From: Ruegeria_C sp041537905
Lineage (GTDB): Bacteria > Pseudomonadota > Alphaproteobacteria > Rhodobacterales > Rhodobacteraceae
DNA length: 64,000 nucleotides
Assembly (NCBI RefSeq): GCF_041537905.1
Contig: NZ_JBGRUO010000014.1
Coordinates: 62,001-126,000 of the forward strand
Reading direction: 5' to 3'
Part shown: piece by piece, positions 17,062 through 26,426 of the stretch
Position numbering within the stretch: the first letter of the stretch is position 1
How the letters are laid out: each line of letters begins with the position of its first letter
Translations under genes and position numbers: made by a program
Notes under the pieces: generated by a model
Told to the model about the DNA's origin: nothing
Databases searched by the model: none
The model's input: only the letters and a program-made list of their open reading frames with translations

Positions 17062-17724
17062 TCAGCCCTGCGAAGCAACCCAGTTTGTCACCAGATCGGC
17101 CAATTCTGCAATGGCCGCCGCTTCCGCCTGCAAACCATCCAAATGTTGAAACCCATGATCCATGCCCTCCACCAGATGCAGATCGATATCGGACCGGACC
17201 TCATAAGGGGCAAGCAACTCGGGCAGATTGCACGGATCTTCCGTGCCCAGCACCATGATCGAGGACAGGCTCAACGTCGCAAGAGTTTCTGCCAGCGGAG
17301 TCTTGAGCAGACCCGGCGTCAGCCAGATACCGCGGACATCCGGCAAGACCTGCCTGTGCGCCGCAAGGGCACCGGCCATGGAAAGGGTCCCAAGCGATTT
17401 GCCGATCATCCAGAAGCGCTGATACGCCCCCAGCGTCAGGGCATGGGCCAGAATATCCTGCCCGTCCGAGAAGATCTCGGTAAATTGCGCGTCGTCCTCG
17501 GCATCCAGAAACCGGTGATCATCGGCATAGCGGAACTGCAGCCGCAACACATCGCAGCCCTGCCGCTCGAACACCTCTGCAATGCTCCGCAGCAGCGGAC
17601 GCTCGCACGTATATCTGAGCCCCGGATAGATCAGCGCCAGCTCGCGCCCCTCTTGCCTGCTCAGGTCGGCATTGACCGAACGCGCGTCCCCATAGGACAG
17701 CGGTATCTGCATCCGCTCGGCCAT
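17062..17724 (-). CDS. Alpha/beta hydrolase
   Basis: This 220-residue cytoplasmic protein has a compact alpha/beta hydrolase fold. The nucleophile elbow is GKSLGT (Ser), the acid is probably in VLGTEDPC and the histidine in VEGMDHGFQ. It resembles the KANL3/Tex30 type of small hydrolase, for which substrates are mostly unknown. It starts immediately after the dapB stop (TAGATG), so the two genes share a transcript. Confidence 0.8.
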   Translation of the reverse strand: MAERMQIPLSYGDARSVNADLSRQEGRELALIYPGLRYTCERPLLRSIAEVFERQGCDVLRLQFRYADDHRFLDAEDDAQFTEIFSDGQDILAHALTLGAYQRFWMIGKSLGTLSMAGALAAHRQVLPDVRGIWLTPGLLKTPLAETLATLSLSSIMVLGTEDPCNLPELLAPYEVRSDIDLHLVEGMDHGFQHLDGLQAEAAAIAELADLVTNWVASQG

Positions 17725-18534
17725 CTACAGCCCCAGCACATCCACCATGTCATACTGCCCTGGCTGCTTGCCCTGCCCCCAAAGCGCGGCCTTGAGCGCG
17801 CCACGAGCAAAGATCGCCCGGTCGGTGGCCACATGGCGCAGGGTGATGCGCTCACCCGCGGCAGCAAACAGCACATCATGCTCGCCCACGATGTCACCGC
17901 CCCGGATCGCGGTGAAGCCGATATCACCGCGCTTGCGCGCACCGGTGATGCCGTCCCGCCCTCGGTCCGAGACATCACCCAGCGCCACGCCGCGCCCCTC
18001 GGCCGCGGCCTCACCCAGCATCAGCGCGGTGCCCGAGGGCGCGTCGACCTTGTGGTGGTGATGTGCCTCGATCACCTCGATATCGAAATCCTCATCCAAA
18101 GCGGCGGCGACCTTTTTGGTCAATTGCGTCAGCAAGTTGACGCCCAGGCTCATATTGCCCGCCCGCACGATCACCGCATGGCGCGCGGCAGGCTCAAGCG
18201 CGGCGATCTGCTCGTCGCTCATGCCGGTGGTGCCGATCACATGCACCGCGCGGGCCTGCGCAGCCAAAGCGGCAAATTCCAGCGTTGCTACAGGCGCAGT
18301 GAAATCGATGATCGCCTGGGCCGGGGCAAACGCCTCCAGCGGGTCGTCGGTGACGGTTACGCCCAAAGCCGCGCCGCCAATGGCCTCACCCACGTCACGC
18401 CCAACCCAATCATGGCCCTTGCGTTCCACGACCCCCACCAGCCGCGCCTTGTCGCTGTCGGTCACGGTACGGATCAGCATCTGGCCCATGCGGCCCGATG
18501 CTCCGGTGATGGCGATGCCGGGAATATGGGTCAT
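17725..18534 (-). CDS. dapB: 4-hydroxy-tetrahydrodipicolinate reductase
   Basis: DapB reduces the product of DapA with NAD(P)H on the lysine/diaminopimelate pathway. The 269-residue length is typical. The nucleotide-binding motif ITGASGRMGQ is at residues 9-18, and the substrate-binding signature EAHHHHKVDAPSGTAL is present. It is divergent from rbfA, with 91 bases between starts, and is followed without a gap by the alpha/beta hydrolase gene. Confidence 0.97.
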   Translation of the reverse strand: MTHIPGIAITGASGRMGQMLIRTVTDSDKARLVGVVERKGHDWVGRDVGEAIGGAALGVTVTDDPLEAFAPAQAIIDFTAPVATLEFAALAAQARAVHVIGTTGMSDEQIAALEPAARHAVIVRAGNMSLGVNLLTQLTKKVAAALDEDFDIEVIEAHHHHKVDAPSGTALMLGEAAAEGRGVALGDVSDRGRDGITGARKRGDIGFTAIRGGDIVGEHDVLFAAAGERITLRHVATDRAIFARGALKAALWGQGKQPGQYDMVDVLGL

Positions 18535-18625
18535 GTTGGTTATCCTCGCGTCAGATCGGCTTTATGCCTCCTACCCGTTCGGGGGGCGCTTGGCAAAGCC
18601 TCTCGTTCGCCTTAGATCGGGGGGT

Positions 18626-19021
18626 ATGGCAAAGAATAAATTCCACGATGGCCCCGGACCTTCCCAGCGTCAGCTTCGCGTCGGCGAGTTGATCCGCCGC
18701 ACCCTGTCAGAGGTGCTGGCCCGCGGCGACGTGCATGACCCCGATCTGAACCGCATGTCGATCACCGTGGGCGAGGTCCGCACCTCGCCCGACCTCAAGA
18801 TCGCCACCGCCTTTGTGCTGCCTCTGGGCGGCAAAGGGCAAGAGGATGTGCTGAAGCTGCTGGCCCGCAACAAGGGCGAGCTGCGCCGGGTGATCGGCAA
18901 GAAGGTGGGGTTGAAATTCGCCCCCGATCTGCGGTTTCGTCTGGACGAGACCTTTGACCAGATGGACGAAAGCCGCCGTCTGTTCAATCAGGATGAAGTG
19001 CGCCGGGATCTGGACGAGTGA
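18626..19021 (+). CDS. rbfA: 30S ribosome-binding factor A
   Basis: RbfA is a KH-fold protein that binds the immature 30S subunit and helps 16S rRNA maturation and cold adaptation. The 131-residue protein has RVGELIRRTLSEVLARGDVHDP at the start and the C-terminal segment VGLKFAPDLRFRLDETFDQ typical of the family. The ATG at 18626 starts the conserved protein; a longer upstream frame covers only antisense dapB. The next gene starts by a GTGA overlap. Confidence 0.95.
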   Translation: MAKNKFHDGPGPSQRQLRVGELIRRTLSEVLARGDVHDPDLNRMSITVGEVRTSPDLKIATAFVLPLGGKGQEDVLKLLARNKGELRRVIGKKVGLKFAPDLRFRLDETFDQMDESRRLFNQDEVRRDLDE

Positions 19022-19752
19022 AACGACTTGCTACCGCTCTGCTGATGCTGCTGGCTGCGCCTGCCACAGCGCTGACCTGTTCGGATATCGAGCATGAGGG
19101 CAATCGTTTCACGGTCTGCGAGGCCGATGCCGGTTCCGAGGATCTACGATTGTTCCTGCGCGACGAGGCGGGTGAAATCCTGGGCCATTTCCAGTCTGTT
19201 GATGCCGCGCTGGCCGATCAGGGCAAGCAGTTGGCGTTCGCGATGAATGCCGGGATGTATCACGATGACCGCTCGCCGGTTGGGCATTACGTCGAAAACG
19301 GTACCGAAGAGATGCGGGTGATCCCGAACGCAGGACCGGGCAATTTCGGCCTGCTGCCCAACGGTGTCTTCTGCATCCGGCCGGGCCGCGCCGACGTGTT
19401 TGAGACACTCAGCTATCAGGACCAGCAGCCGCAATGCCGCGATGCAACGCAATCGGGCCCGATGCTGGTGATCGATGGCGAACTGCATCCCCGTTTCCTG
19501 CCCGATTCCACCTCGCGCTATATCCGCAATGGGGTCGGCACCAGCGAAGACGGACAGCTCGTGGTCTTCGCCATCTCGCGCAATGCGGTCACCTTCCATC
19601 AGTTCGGCAGCCTGTTTCGCGACGTGTTGAACACCCCCAACGCACTCTATTTCGACGGCAACATCTCCCGCATGCACGCGCCGCAGATCGGGCGGTCGGA
19701 TGCTGGCTTCTCGCTCGGCCCCATTGTCGGCGTGGTGGTGGATGCCGAGTAG
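19018..19752 (+). CDS. Exported phosphodiester glycosidase (NAGPA-like, DUF2233)
   Basis: This 244-residue protein has a signal peptide (LATALLMLLAAPATA) and a NAGPA/phosphodiester glycosidase domain. Motifs include FAMNAGMYHDDRSPVGHYVENG, NGVFCI, ATQSGPMLVIDG, IRNGVGTSEDGQLVVFAIS and ALYFDGNISRMHAP. The family hydrolyses sugar-phosphodiester links or acts in exopolysaccharide turnover; the exact substrate here is unknown. The start codon is GTG, overlapping the rbfA stop. The end overlaps the Nudix gene by 11 bases. Confidence 0.85.
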   Translation: MKRLATALLMLLAAPATALTCSDIEHEGNRFTVCEADAGSEDLRLFLRDEAGEILGHFQSVDAALADQGKQLAFAMNAGMYHDDRSPVGHYVENGTEEMRVIPNAGPGNFGLLPNGVFCIRPGRADVFETLSYQDQQPQCRDATQSGPMLVIDGELHPRFLPDSTSRYIRNGVGTSEDGQLVVFAISRNAVTFHQFGSLFRDVLNTPNALYFDGNISRMHAPQIGRSDAGFSLGPIVGVVVDAE

Positions 19753-20149
19753 CTGCCCACACCGCATCGTAAACGGTTTGTTGCTGCGGAATGGAACGGT
19801 GCTGATGGGTCGTCGAAGTAGCAAGCGCAAGACATTTGCTGGATTGTGGAGCTTTCCCGGAGGCCACATCGAGCCAGGTGAAACACCGCCACAGGCCCTT
19901 GTACGTGAGTTAGGCGAAGAAATCGGCGTAGTTCCGGTTTCTTATGTGCATCAGTGCGATCTAAGCTATTCTGGGCAGAATGGTCGCAACCTTGTTTTTA
20001 ACATGTTTGTTGTCACGCATTGGACAGGAAACCCCACGATCTGCAACGAAGAACACTCGGCGCTGCGCTGGTATCCATTGAACGAGTTCGATCAGTTGGA
20101 GAACATTGCACATGAGGGATATCCCGCTCTGTTGCGCACATTGCGATAG
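19742..20149 (+). CDS. Nudix hydrolase
   Basis: The protein is 135 residues when started at the ATG at 19742, which lies inside the end of the previous gene. The Nudix box GGHIEPGETPPQALVRELGEEIGV matches GX5EX7REUXEEXGU with Leu tolerated. It should hydrolyse a nucleoside diphosphate linked to another group with Mg2+; LLRNGTVLMGRRSSKRKTF resembles MutT-type substrate loops. Base composition is more AT-rich than in its neighbours. Confidence 0.88.
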   Translation: MPSSCPHRIVNGLLLRNGTVLMGRRSSKRKTFAGLWSFPGGHIEPGETPPQALVRELGEEIGVVPVSYVHQCDLSYSGQNGRNLVFNMFVVTHWTGNPTICNEEHSALRWYPLNEFDQLENIAHEGYPALLRTLR

Positions 20150-20270
20150 GTTGACTACGCGAGTCACTGCCTGCGTAGAAACTTGACCTGCACACATGAG
20201 AGCTTGACAAATTGACAGCGCGCGGGCGATCGGCTAGGCCGCGCGCCTTAGACAATTCCCGAGAGACGAC

Positions 20271-21188
20271 ATGGCACGCAAACGCAAAGGGCGCGATATT
20301 TCCGGCTGGCTGGTGGTGGACAAACCCGCTGGCATGACCTCGACCGCGGTGGTCAACAAGGTCCGTTGGGCGCTGCAGGCGCGCAAGGCGGGTCATGCCG
20401 GCACGCTGGACCCGGAAGCGACGGGTGTGCTGGCCGTGGCGCTGGGCGAGGCGACCAAGACGGTGCCCTACATCACCGATGCGCTAAAGGCTTACGTGTT
20501 TACAGTGGGGCTGGGTCAGGCCACCAATACCGACGATGCTGAAGGCGAGGTAATCGCGCAAAGCGACGCGCGCCCCGGCGATGAAGAGATCAAAGAGGCG
20601 CTGCAGCCCTTCCTCGGCGACATCATGCAGGTCCCGCCAAAGTTCTCGGCGGTCAAGATCGACGGCCAGCGGGCCTACAAGCTGGCCCGCGACGGCGAGG
20701 ATATCGACCTCGCCGCCCGCCCGCTCTGGGTCGAGGAACTGGTGCTGCTGGATCGCCCCGATGCCGACCACGTTGTGCTGGAAATGACCTGCGGCAAGGG
20801 TGGCTATGTGCGCTCCATCGCCCGCGATCTGGGCGCGGCCTTGGGTTGCCACGGCCACGTCAAATCGCTGCGCCGCATCTGGTCGGGGCCGTTTGAGGCC
20901 GAGGACGGGCTAAGCATCGACCAGATCGATGAGATGGCGCACGGCCCTGATCTGGACGCCTATCTGCGCCCGCTCGAAGAGGGGCTGACCGACCTGCCCG
21001 AACTCAAATGCACGCCCGAAGGCGCGGCCCGCCTGCGCAACGGCAATCCCGGCATGGTGCTGGCCTCGGACGTGGAATACGGCGACGAAGCCTGGGCCTC
21101 GCTCGACGGTCAGGCCGTGGCTGTTGGCCTCTACCGGTCGGGTGAGTTGCATCCCTCGCGCGTCTTTGTGCAGTCCGGGACCGGGTGA
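20271..21188 (+). CDS. truB: tRNA pseudouridine(55) synthase
   Basis: TruB makes pseudouridine 55 in the T-loop of tRNAs. The 305-residue protein has the N-terminal motif GWLVVDKPAGMTS and the catalytic aspartate in HAGTLDPEATGVL. CGKGGYVRSIARDLG and PPKFSAVKIDGQRAY are also conserved. It is transcribed from its own region after the Nudix gene (121 bases between) and is followed by a GC-rich inverted repeat. Confidence 0.97.
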   Translation: MARKRKGRDISGWLVVDKPAGMTSTAVVNKVRWALQARKAGHAGTLDPEATGVLAVALGEATKTVPYITDALKAYVFTVGLGQATNTDDAEGEVIAQSDARPGDEEIKEALQPFLGDIMQVPPKFSAVKIDGQRAYKLARDGEDIDLAARPLWVEELVLLDRPDADHVVLEMTCGKGGYVRSIARDLGAALGCHGHVKSLRRIWSGPFEAEDGLSIDQIDEMAHGPDLDAYLRPLEEGLTDLPELKCTPEGAARLRNGNPGMVLASDVEYGDEAWASLDGQAVAVGLYRSGELHPSRVFVQSGTG

Positions 21189-21195
21189 ACCGCCT

Positions 21196-21215
21196 CCAGC
21201 GGCCAAGGCCGCTGG
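21196..21215 (+). terminator. Hairpin after truB
   Basis: Arms CCAGCGGCC and GGCCGCTGG form a perfect 9-bp stem with a 2-base AA spacer, 7 bases after the truB stop. No T-run follows, so it is either a weak terminator or an mRNA 3'-end stabiliser. Confidence 0.5.
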
Positions 21216-21344
21216 TGTCAGGATCCGCAGCAGAACGGGATACAGTGTTCAAAGCTCAGCCATCAGGGATAGCGACAATCTGATGACGGATTTTTATGCC
21301 ACGGCTTCGCATTAGGTTGGCGCGGTGGTTGAACAGGCCGTTCC

Positions 21345-21368
21345 GTTCGCGCTAGCATCAGCGCGAAC
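21345..21368. promoter_or_regulatory. Palindromic operator candidate upstream of LacI gene
   Basis: GTTCGCGCT and AGCGCGAAC form a perfect 9-bp inverted repeat around the 6-base spacer AGCATC, ending 21 bases before the GTG start of the adjacent LacI regulator. Position and symmetry suggest an autoregulatory operator. It differs clearly from the GTTACCGGTAAC-type sites near the other LacI genes. Confidence 0.55.
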
Positions 21369-21389
21369 AAGCAAGCACAGGATCACACC

Positions 21390-22415
21390 GTGGCCGCAGA
21401 TACCGCCCGTCCCCTCACTCTCCGCGATGTGTCCGAGGCATCCGGCGTATCTGAAATGACCGTCAGCCGCGTGCTGCGCAATCGCGGCGACGTATCAGAC
21501 GCCACCCGCGCCCGGGTTCTGGCGGCAGCCAAAGAGCTGGGCTATGTCCCCAACAAGATCGCGGGTTCTCTTGCATCAAGCCGGGTCAACTTGGTGGCGG
21601 TCATCATCCCGTCGCTCTCGAACATGGTGTTTCCCGAGGTTCTGACCGGCGTCAATCAGGTGTTGGAAGATACCGAGTTGCAGCCGGTCGTTGGCGTCAC
21701 TGACTACCTGCCGGAGAAAGAGGAAAAGGTCCTTTATGAGATGCTCTCATGGCGGCCTTCGGGGGTGATCATTGCCGGGCTGGAACATACTGAAGCCGCG
21801 CGTGCGATGCTGGATGCGGCAGGCATTCCGGTGGTTGAGATCATGGATACCGATGGCAAGCCGGTGGATGCGATGGTCGGCATTTCTCACCGCCGTGCCG
21901 GGCGCGAGATGGCCAAGGCGATCCTGAAGGCGGGCTATGAACATATCGGCTTCATGGGCACGAAGATGCCGCTGGATCACCGAGCGCGAAAGCGCTTTGA
22001 GGGGTTCACAGAGGTCCTGGCCAAGAACGGGGTCGAGATCGAGGATCGCGATTTCTATTCCGGCGGTTCGGCGCTGGCCAAAGGGCGCGAGATGACGCAG
22101 GCCATGCTGGAACGCTCACCCGATCTGGATTTTCTCTATTATTCCAACGATATGATCGGGGCTGGCGGTTTGCTTTATCTGCTCGAACAGGGCGTCGATA
22201 TTCCGGGTCAGATCGGCCTGGCCGGGTTCAACGATGTGGAGCTGCTGCAGGGACTGCCACGACAGTTGGCGACAATGGATGCCTGCCGGCTGGAGATTGG
22301 GCGCGCGGCGGCGCAGATCATCTCGGCACGGCTGGAAGATCCCGAGCAAGAGATCGAGTCGCGGATCACCCTGACCCCCAAGATCAGCTATGGCGACACG
22401 CTCAAACGGCGCTGA
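21390..22415 (+). CDS. LacI family transcriptional regulator (GntR subtype)
   Basis: This 341-residue regulator has an N-terminal LacI helix-turn-helix (TLRDVSEASGVSEMTVSRVL, residues 10-29), a hinge helix PNKIAGSLASSRVN and a periplasmic-binding-protein-like sensor domain. The closest type is the gluconate repressor group (VAVIIPSLSNMVFPEVLTG). The start is GTG at 21390. No sugar gene is adjacent, so its targets are elsewhere. It may repress itself through the palindrome at 21345-21368. Confidence 0.9.
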   Translation: MAADTARPLTLRDVSEASGVSEMTVSRVLRNRGDVSDATRARVLAAAKELGYVPNKIAGSLASSRVNLVAVIIPSLSNMVFPEVLTGVNQVLEDTELQPVVGVTDYLPEKEEKVLYEMLSWRPSGVIIAGLEHTEAARAMLDAAGIPVVEIMDTDGKPVDAMVGISHRRAGREMAKAILKAGYEHIGFMGTKMPLDHRARKRFEGFTEVLAKNGVEIEDRDFYSGGSALAKGREMTQAMLERSPDLDFLYYSNDMIGAGGLLYLLEQGVDIPGQIGLAGFNDVELLQGLPRQLATMDACRLEIGRAAAQIISARLEDPEQEIESRITLTPKISYGDTLKRR

Positions 22416-22425
22416 GGCGATAGCA

Positions 22426-23625
22426 GTGCGCCGCTTGGACAACCGCACCGCGCGGCATGTGTTTCTGGACCGTCACGGCTTGGCCGAAACACCCGCTGGC
22501 CCCGGCAAGGGCGCGGATCTGAACGCTCTGATCCAGCGGCTGGGCTTTGTGCAGGTGGACAGCATCAACACGGTCGCCCGTGCCCATGACATGATTCTTT
22601 ATGCCCGCCGCCCGGCCTACCGCCCGGCGCATCTCAAGCGGCTTTATGAGCGCGACCGGCAATTGTTCGAACACTGGACCCATGATGCGGCGATCATTCC
22701 GATGGAGTTCTATCCGCAGTGGCATCTGAAGTTTCGCCGCGACGCCGAAGCGTTGAAATCCCGCTGGCAGGCCGCGCGGCGCGACGGCTATGAGCAGCAG
22801 TTCCAGGAGGTTCTGTCCCATATCCGCGATCATGGACCGGCCTGCTCCTCTGATGTGGGCAAGGATGAGCGCAAGGGCTCGGGCGGCTGGTGGGACTGGC
22901 ACCCATCTAAGACGGCGCTGGAGTATCTCTGGCGATCAGGCGTGTTGACGGTGATCGGGCGCGACGGGTTCCGAAAACGCTATGACCTGACCGAGCGGGT
23001 GATCGAGACACATCTCTACCCCGGCGCGATGGAGTGCGACGAATCCGCCACCGTTGACTGGCTATGCAATGCGGCGCTGGACCGGCTGGGCTTTGCCACC
23101 TCGGGTGAGTTGGCCGCGTTCTGGGACATCGCGACACCGGCGGAAGCAAAAGCCTGGTGCGCCCGGGCAGAGCAGGCCGGAGACATCGAGACGGTCGAAA
23201 TCGAATGCGCGGATGGCGCGCTACGGCGTGTCTTTGCGCGGCCCGGGACGGGGGTGAGCGCGCCCGATGCACTGTCGGGACGGATGCGCGTCCTGTCCCC
23301 GTTCGACCCGGCCCTGCGCGACCGCAAACGGTGCGAGCGGCTGTTCGGGTTTCACTACCGGATCGAAGTCTTCGTGCCCGCCGCCAAACGCAAATACGGC
23401 TACTATGTCTTTCCGCTGCTGGAAGGCAACCGGCTGGTCGGGCGGCTCGATATGAAGGCCGCCCGCGAGCGCGGCACACTTGAGGTGCGCGCCCTCTGGC
23501 CGGAAAGCGGCATCCGCTGGACCAAAGGCCGGATGCGCAGGCTTGAAGCCGAGCTGGACCGCGTGTGTCGCTTCACTGATCTGGACCGCGTGGTCTTTCA
23601 CGACAATTGGTTGCGAGAGAGTTAG
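22426..23625 (+). CDS. YcaQ-like winged-helix DNA glycosylase
   Basis: This protein of about 399 residues belongs to the HTH_42/AlkX-YcaQ family. E. coli YcaQ unhooks interstrand DNA crosslinks with a catalytic QxD motif, here QVDSIN. The C-terminal half has GYYVFPLLEGNRLVGRLDMKA, typical of the family. A GTG start at 22426, preceded by GAGG 9 bases upstream, is preferred; an ATG at 22390 inside the LacI gene is the alternative and would add 12 residues. It is probably co-transcribed with the LacI gene. Confidence 0.83.
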   Translation: MRRLDNRTARHVFLDRHGLAETPAGPGKGADLNALIQRLGFVQVDSINTVARAHDMILYARRPAYRPAHLKRLYERDRQLFEHWTHDAAIIPMEFYPQWHLKFRRDAEALKSRWQAARRDGYEQQFQEVLSHIRDHGPACSSDVGKDERKGSGGWWDWHPSKTALEYLWRSGVLTVIGRDGFRKRYDLTERVIETHLYPGAMECDESATVDWLCNAALDRLGFATSGELAAFWDIATPAEAKAWCARAEQAGDIETVEIECADGALRRVFARPGTGVSAPDALSGRMRVLSPFDPALRDRKRCERLFGFHYRIEVFVPAAKRKYGYYVFPLLEGNRLVGRLDMKAARERGTLEVRALWPESGIRWTKGRMRRLEAELDRVCRFTDLDRVVFHDNWLRES

Positions 23626-23662
23626 GCGGCGATCCTGGCCTTTCTCAGAGTGCTCGCATCCG

Positions 23663-24676
23663 TTATCTCCGGGTTCTCGCCGTTCTGAACAGCAACAGGA
23701 AAACGAAAACCGAACCGATTGAGGTGGTGACGATCCCGACAGGCAATTCCTGTGGTGCCAACAGCAGCCTGCTGAGGATATCCGAACCGGTCAGCAATGC
23801 CGCGCCCACCAGCGCAGCCGTTGGCAATAGCTGGCTGTGCAGCGGTCCGGCGATCCCGCGCGCAATATGGGGGACCATCAGGCCCACAAAACCGATGACA
23901 CCAGCGACCGAGACAAATACAGCCGTGGCAAGGGCGGCAGCGAAAAACATGCTGAATCTCAGCCCCTGCACCGGCACGCCCAGGGTCGAAGCGGTCAGGT
24001 CTCCGGTCAGCAACGCATCCAGCCAGCGGCTTCGGTACAGTGAATAGCTGAGGATCAGCAATAGCCCGGCGCAGACGAGCGGGAAGGTTTCCCACCGGGC
24101 CAGACCCAATCCGCCCAGCATCCAGAAAATGACTGAATGCGCCGCCCGACTGTCGCCCGCGAAAATCAGGTAATTGGTGATGGCCGAGAACAGGAAGGAC
24201 ACGGCAAGCCCGGCAAGGATTAGCTTTTCCGGCGCGCTGGTCCGCAACCCGTGAACCAGTGCCAGAACGATGCCCGATGCAACAAGCCCACCGCAAAAGG
24301 CAGCCAATGGCAAGGTCCAAAACCCCAGAACATCTCCGGTCACGGTGATGACAAACACCGCCCCGGCGGCGGCCCCCGAAGACAGGCCAAACAGGAACGG
24401 GTCAGCCAAATCATTGCGCGTCGTGGTTTGCAGGACCACGCCGACGATCCCCAGACCGGCCCCAATGACCGCAGCAAACAGGGCGCGGGGCAGTCGCAGG
24501 TCGAAGACGATCCGATGCATCGCGGACATCTCGCCCTCGGCCAGCCCGGTTCCCAGCAGAACCGCCCCAACGGTGTCGGACAGAGGGATAGTTGTGGTGC
24601 CATAGATGGTTGAAACCAGCAAAAGGGCGGCCAGAACGACCGCCCCCAGCAGAAGTGTCAGGCCCATCCGGCCCAT
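23663..24676 (-). CDS. FecCD-type ABC permease, probable cobalamin importer
   Basis: This 337-residue permease of the BtuC/FecCD family has about ten membrane helices. The coupling segment is GLMVPHIARGIAGPLHSQLLP and the conserved start LPRALFAAVIGAGLGIVGVVLQ is present. It follows the substrate-binding protein gene after 1 base. The family carries vitamin B12, haem or siderophores; the upstream cobalamin riboswitch makes a corrinoid the likeliest cargo. Confidence 0.92.
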   Translation of the reverse strand: MGRMGLTLLLGAVVLAALLLVSTIYGTTTIPLSDTVGAVLLGTGLAEGEMSAMHRIVFDLRLPRALFAAVIGAGLGIVGVVLQTTTRNDLADPFLFGLSSGAAAGAVFVITVTGDVLGFWTLPLAAFCGGLVASGIVLALVHGLRTSAPEKLILAGLAVSFLFSAITNYLIFAGDSRAAHSVIFWMLGGLGLARWETFPLVCAGLLLILSYSLYRSRWLDALLTGDLTASTLGVPVQGLRFSMFFAAALATAVFVSVAGVIGFVGLMVPHIARGIAGPLHSQLLPTAALVGAALLTGSDILSRLLLAPQELPVGIVTTSIGSVFVFLLLFRTARTRR

Positions 24677-24677
24677 G

Positions 24678-25625
24678 TCAGTTGAGGACCGGATGCATGG
24701 CCTGCGCCATTTTCGAGATCGCGTCGATATTCGCGGGTCCCGGTGTCAACTCTTCATAGCGCAACCCGATCCAACGTTCATTCTTCACCGCATCGGTTTG
24801 CGACATTACAGGGTGTTCCTGCAGGAACTTGAACGTATCTGCCGCACCATTGCCGGTCTGATAATCCAGCAGCACCAGAAACTCCGGATTTGCCGCTGCG
24901 ACCGCTTCCCAGGAACTCCGACCCCAGCTTGTGTCCATGTCGTGGGTGACATTCTCTCCCCCTGCTGCGGCGATCATCGCATTCGGGATGGCAAACTTGC
25001 CCGCCGTAAAGGGTGCGTCCGCCGGGCCATCCAGCAGAAATACACGGGGCTTTGGCAGATCAGCCGTTTGTGTCTGGATTGCTGTCAGGTCCTCTTTCCA
25101 GCCGGAGACCAGAGCCTCGGCCTTGTCCTCGACATGCATGACCTTGCCCAGTCTCAGGACATCATCAAACAGAAGGTCCATGCTGGCCTCTGGGCGGTCC
25201 TTGTCCAGATGGACACAGCTTTCCGTCAGGATCATGGTCTTGATGCCGAATGGCTTCAGCGTATCCGGCGTCACATCGCCGCCCGGCTTCATGCCATAAT
25301 ACCAGCCCGCGAAGAACAGGTCGGGTTCAACGGCAACCAGATTCTCAACCGTCGGGTATTTCGGCGCAAGCTCCGGGATATCGCCGCGCAGCGTGTTAAA
25401 TTCCGGGCTGGTCTTGTACCACCCGGTGATCCCGGTCAGCCCGACGATCTTGTCCTGCAACCCCAGCGCAAAGGCCATGTCGGTCATGTTCATGTCATGT
25501 ACGACCAACCGCTCGGGCTGGGTTTCAAACACCAGAGGTTCACCGCAATTGTCGACGGTGACCTCGTGGGCAGACGCGCCGCTTGCCATGGCTGCGGCCA
25601 GCACCACGGACCAGATATGTTTCAT
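24678..25625 (-). CDS. ABC substrate-binding protein, probable cobalamin importer
   Basis: This 315-residue periplasmic protein has a signal peptide (HIWSVVLAAAMASGASA) and a BtuF/FhuD-type fold with two lobes joined by a helix. The N-lobe contains VVHDMNMTDMAFALGLQDKIVGLTG and VENLVAVEPDLFFAGWYYG. Iron-citrate binders look similar, so the cobalamin call rests on the riboswitch-led operon and not on this sequence. It lies between the ATPase (12-base gap) and permease genes. Confidence 0.88.
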   Translation of the reverse strand: MKHIWSVVLAAAMASGASAHEVTVDNCGEPLVFETQPERLVVHDMNMTDMAFALGLQDKIVGLTGITGWYKTSPEFNTLRGDIPELAPKYPTVENLVAVEPDLFFAGWYYGMKPGGDVTPDTLKPFGIKTMILTESCVHLDKDRPEASMDLLFDDVLRLGKVMHVEDKAEALVSGWKEDLTAIQTQTADLPKPRVFLLDGPADAPFTAGKFAIPNAMIAAAGGENVTHDMDTSWGRSSWEAVAAANPEFLVLLDYQTGNGAADTFKFLQEHPVMSQTDAVKNERWIGLRYEELTPGPANIDAISKMAQAMHPVLN

Positions 25626-25637
25626 CGGGAAATACTC

Positions 25638-26426
25638 CTAGGATTGGGTTGAAACAGCTGTTTTCCGGATATCCAGCGCCGGGATCACGCGGCCTTCATG
25701 ATGAAAACACAGGTAATCGACGCCAAAGGTTTCGCGCACATGCTGAGGGGTCAGTACATCGCTCACCGCGCCAAAACCGGTCAGTCGGGTGGATTTCATC
25801 AGCGCGACATGGGTGGCGAATTCCGGGATCATCACCAGATCATGGACGATCATCACCACGGTGATGCCCAACTCGGCAACCAGCGACAGCATCCGCCCCT
25901 TGGCGTCGGGATCTAGATGGTTGGTCGGCTCATCCAGAAACAGCAGCGACGGGTTTTGTGCCAGGGCACGGGCGATGTGTGCGCGCTGACGCTCCCCGCC
26001 TGAGAGCTGAACCATACGCTTCCCGGCCAGCGCGCCGAGTCCCGTCATGTCCAGAATACGGGTTAGTTCGCTGGCATGTTCTTCGGTCGAGCGATCCGCC
26101 CGGATCGGAATCTGCCCCAGCGCGACGTAATCCCGCAGCGTCAGGCGACCGTCCGGTAGTTCTTGCTGGCTGACCACTGCGATCATCCGGGCACGGTCTT
26201 TGGCTGAAAGCTCTTTCAGTCTGCGCCCTTTGATCCACACATCCCCAAAGGCCAGCCCTTCGGCGCCACAGAGCATGTTCAGCAAGGTGGTCTTGCCGGC
26301 TCCGTTTGGACCCGCAATCGCAAGAATGGCGCCTTCGTGCAATTCGAAAGATACGCCCTGCAGCAGAGCCTCACCATTCAACGCGTGGTATTCCAGATCC
26401 TTGGCGATCAGAAAGGCGGTTGTCAT
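25638..26426 (-). CDS. ABC ATPase, FepC/BtuD type
   Basis: The 262-residue ATPase has Walker A GPNGAGKTT, signature LSGGERQRAHIARALAQ, Walker B LLFLDEPTNHLD and the switch histidine in VMIVHDL. It powers the FecCD-type permease encoded two genes downstream. It starts inside the DUF1636 stop (4-base overlap), so both are made from the same riboswitch-controlled mRNA. Confidence 0.93.
   Translation of the reverse strand: MTTAFLIAKDLEYHALNGEALLQGVSFELHEGAILAIAGPNGAGKTTLLNMLCGAEGLAFGDVWIKGRRLKELSAKDRARMIAVVSQQELPDGRLTLRDYVALGQIPIRADRSTEEHASELTRILDMTGLGALAGKRMVQLSGGERQRAHIARALAQNPSLLFLDEPTNHLDPDAKGRMLSLVAELGITVVMIVHDLVMIPEFATHVALMKSTRLTGFGAVSDVLTPQHVRETFGVDYLCFHHEGRVIPALDIRKTAVSTQS

Noticed and set aside
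16981..18615. Open frame of 544 codons on the plus strand
   Set aside because: It runs antisense to the alpha/beta hydrolase and dapB genes, whose motifs are unambiguous; its protein is rich in His, Arg and Gln, as expected for a shadow in high-GC DNA.
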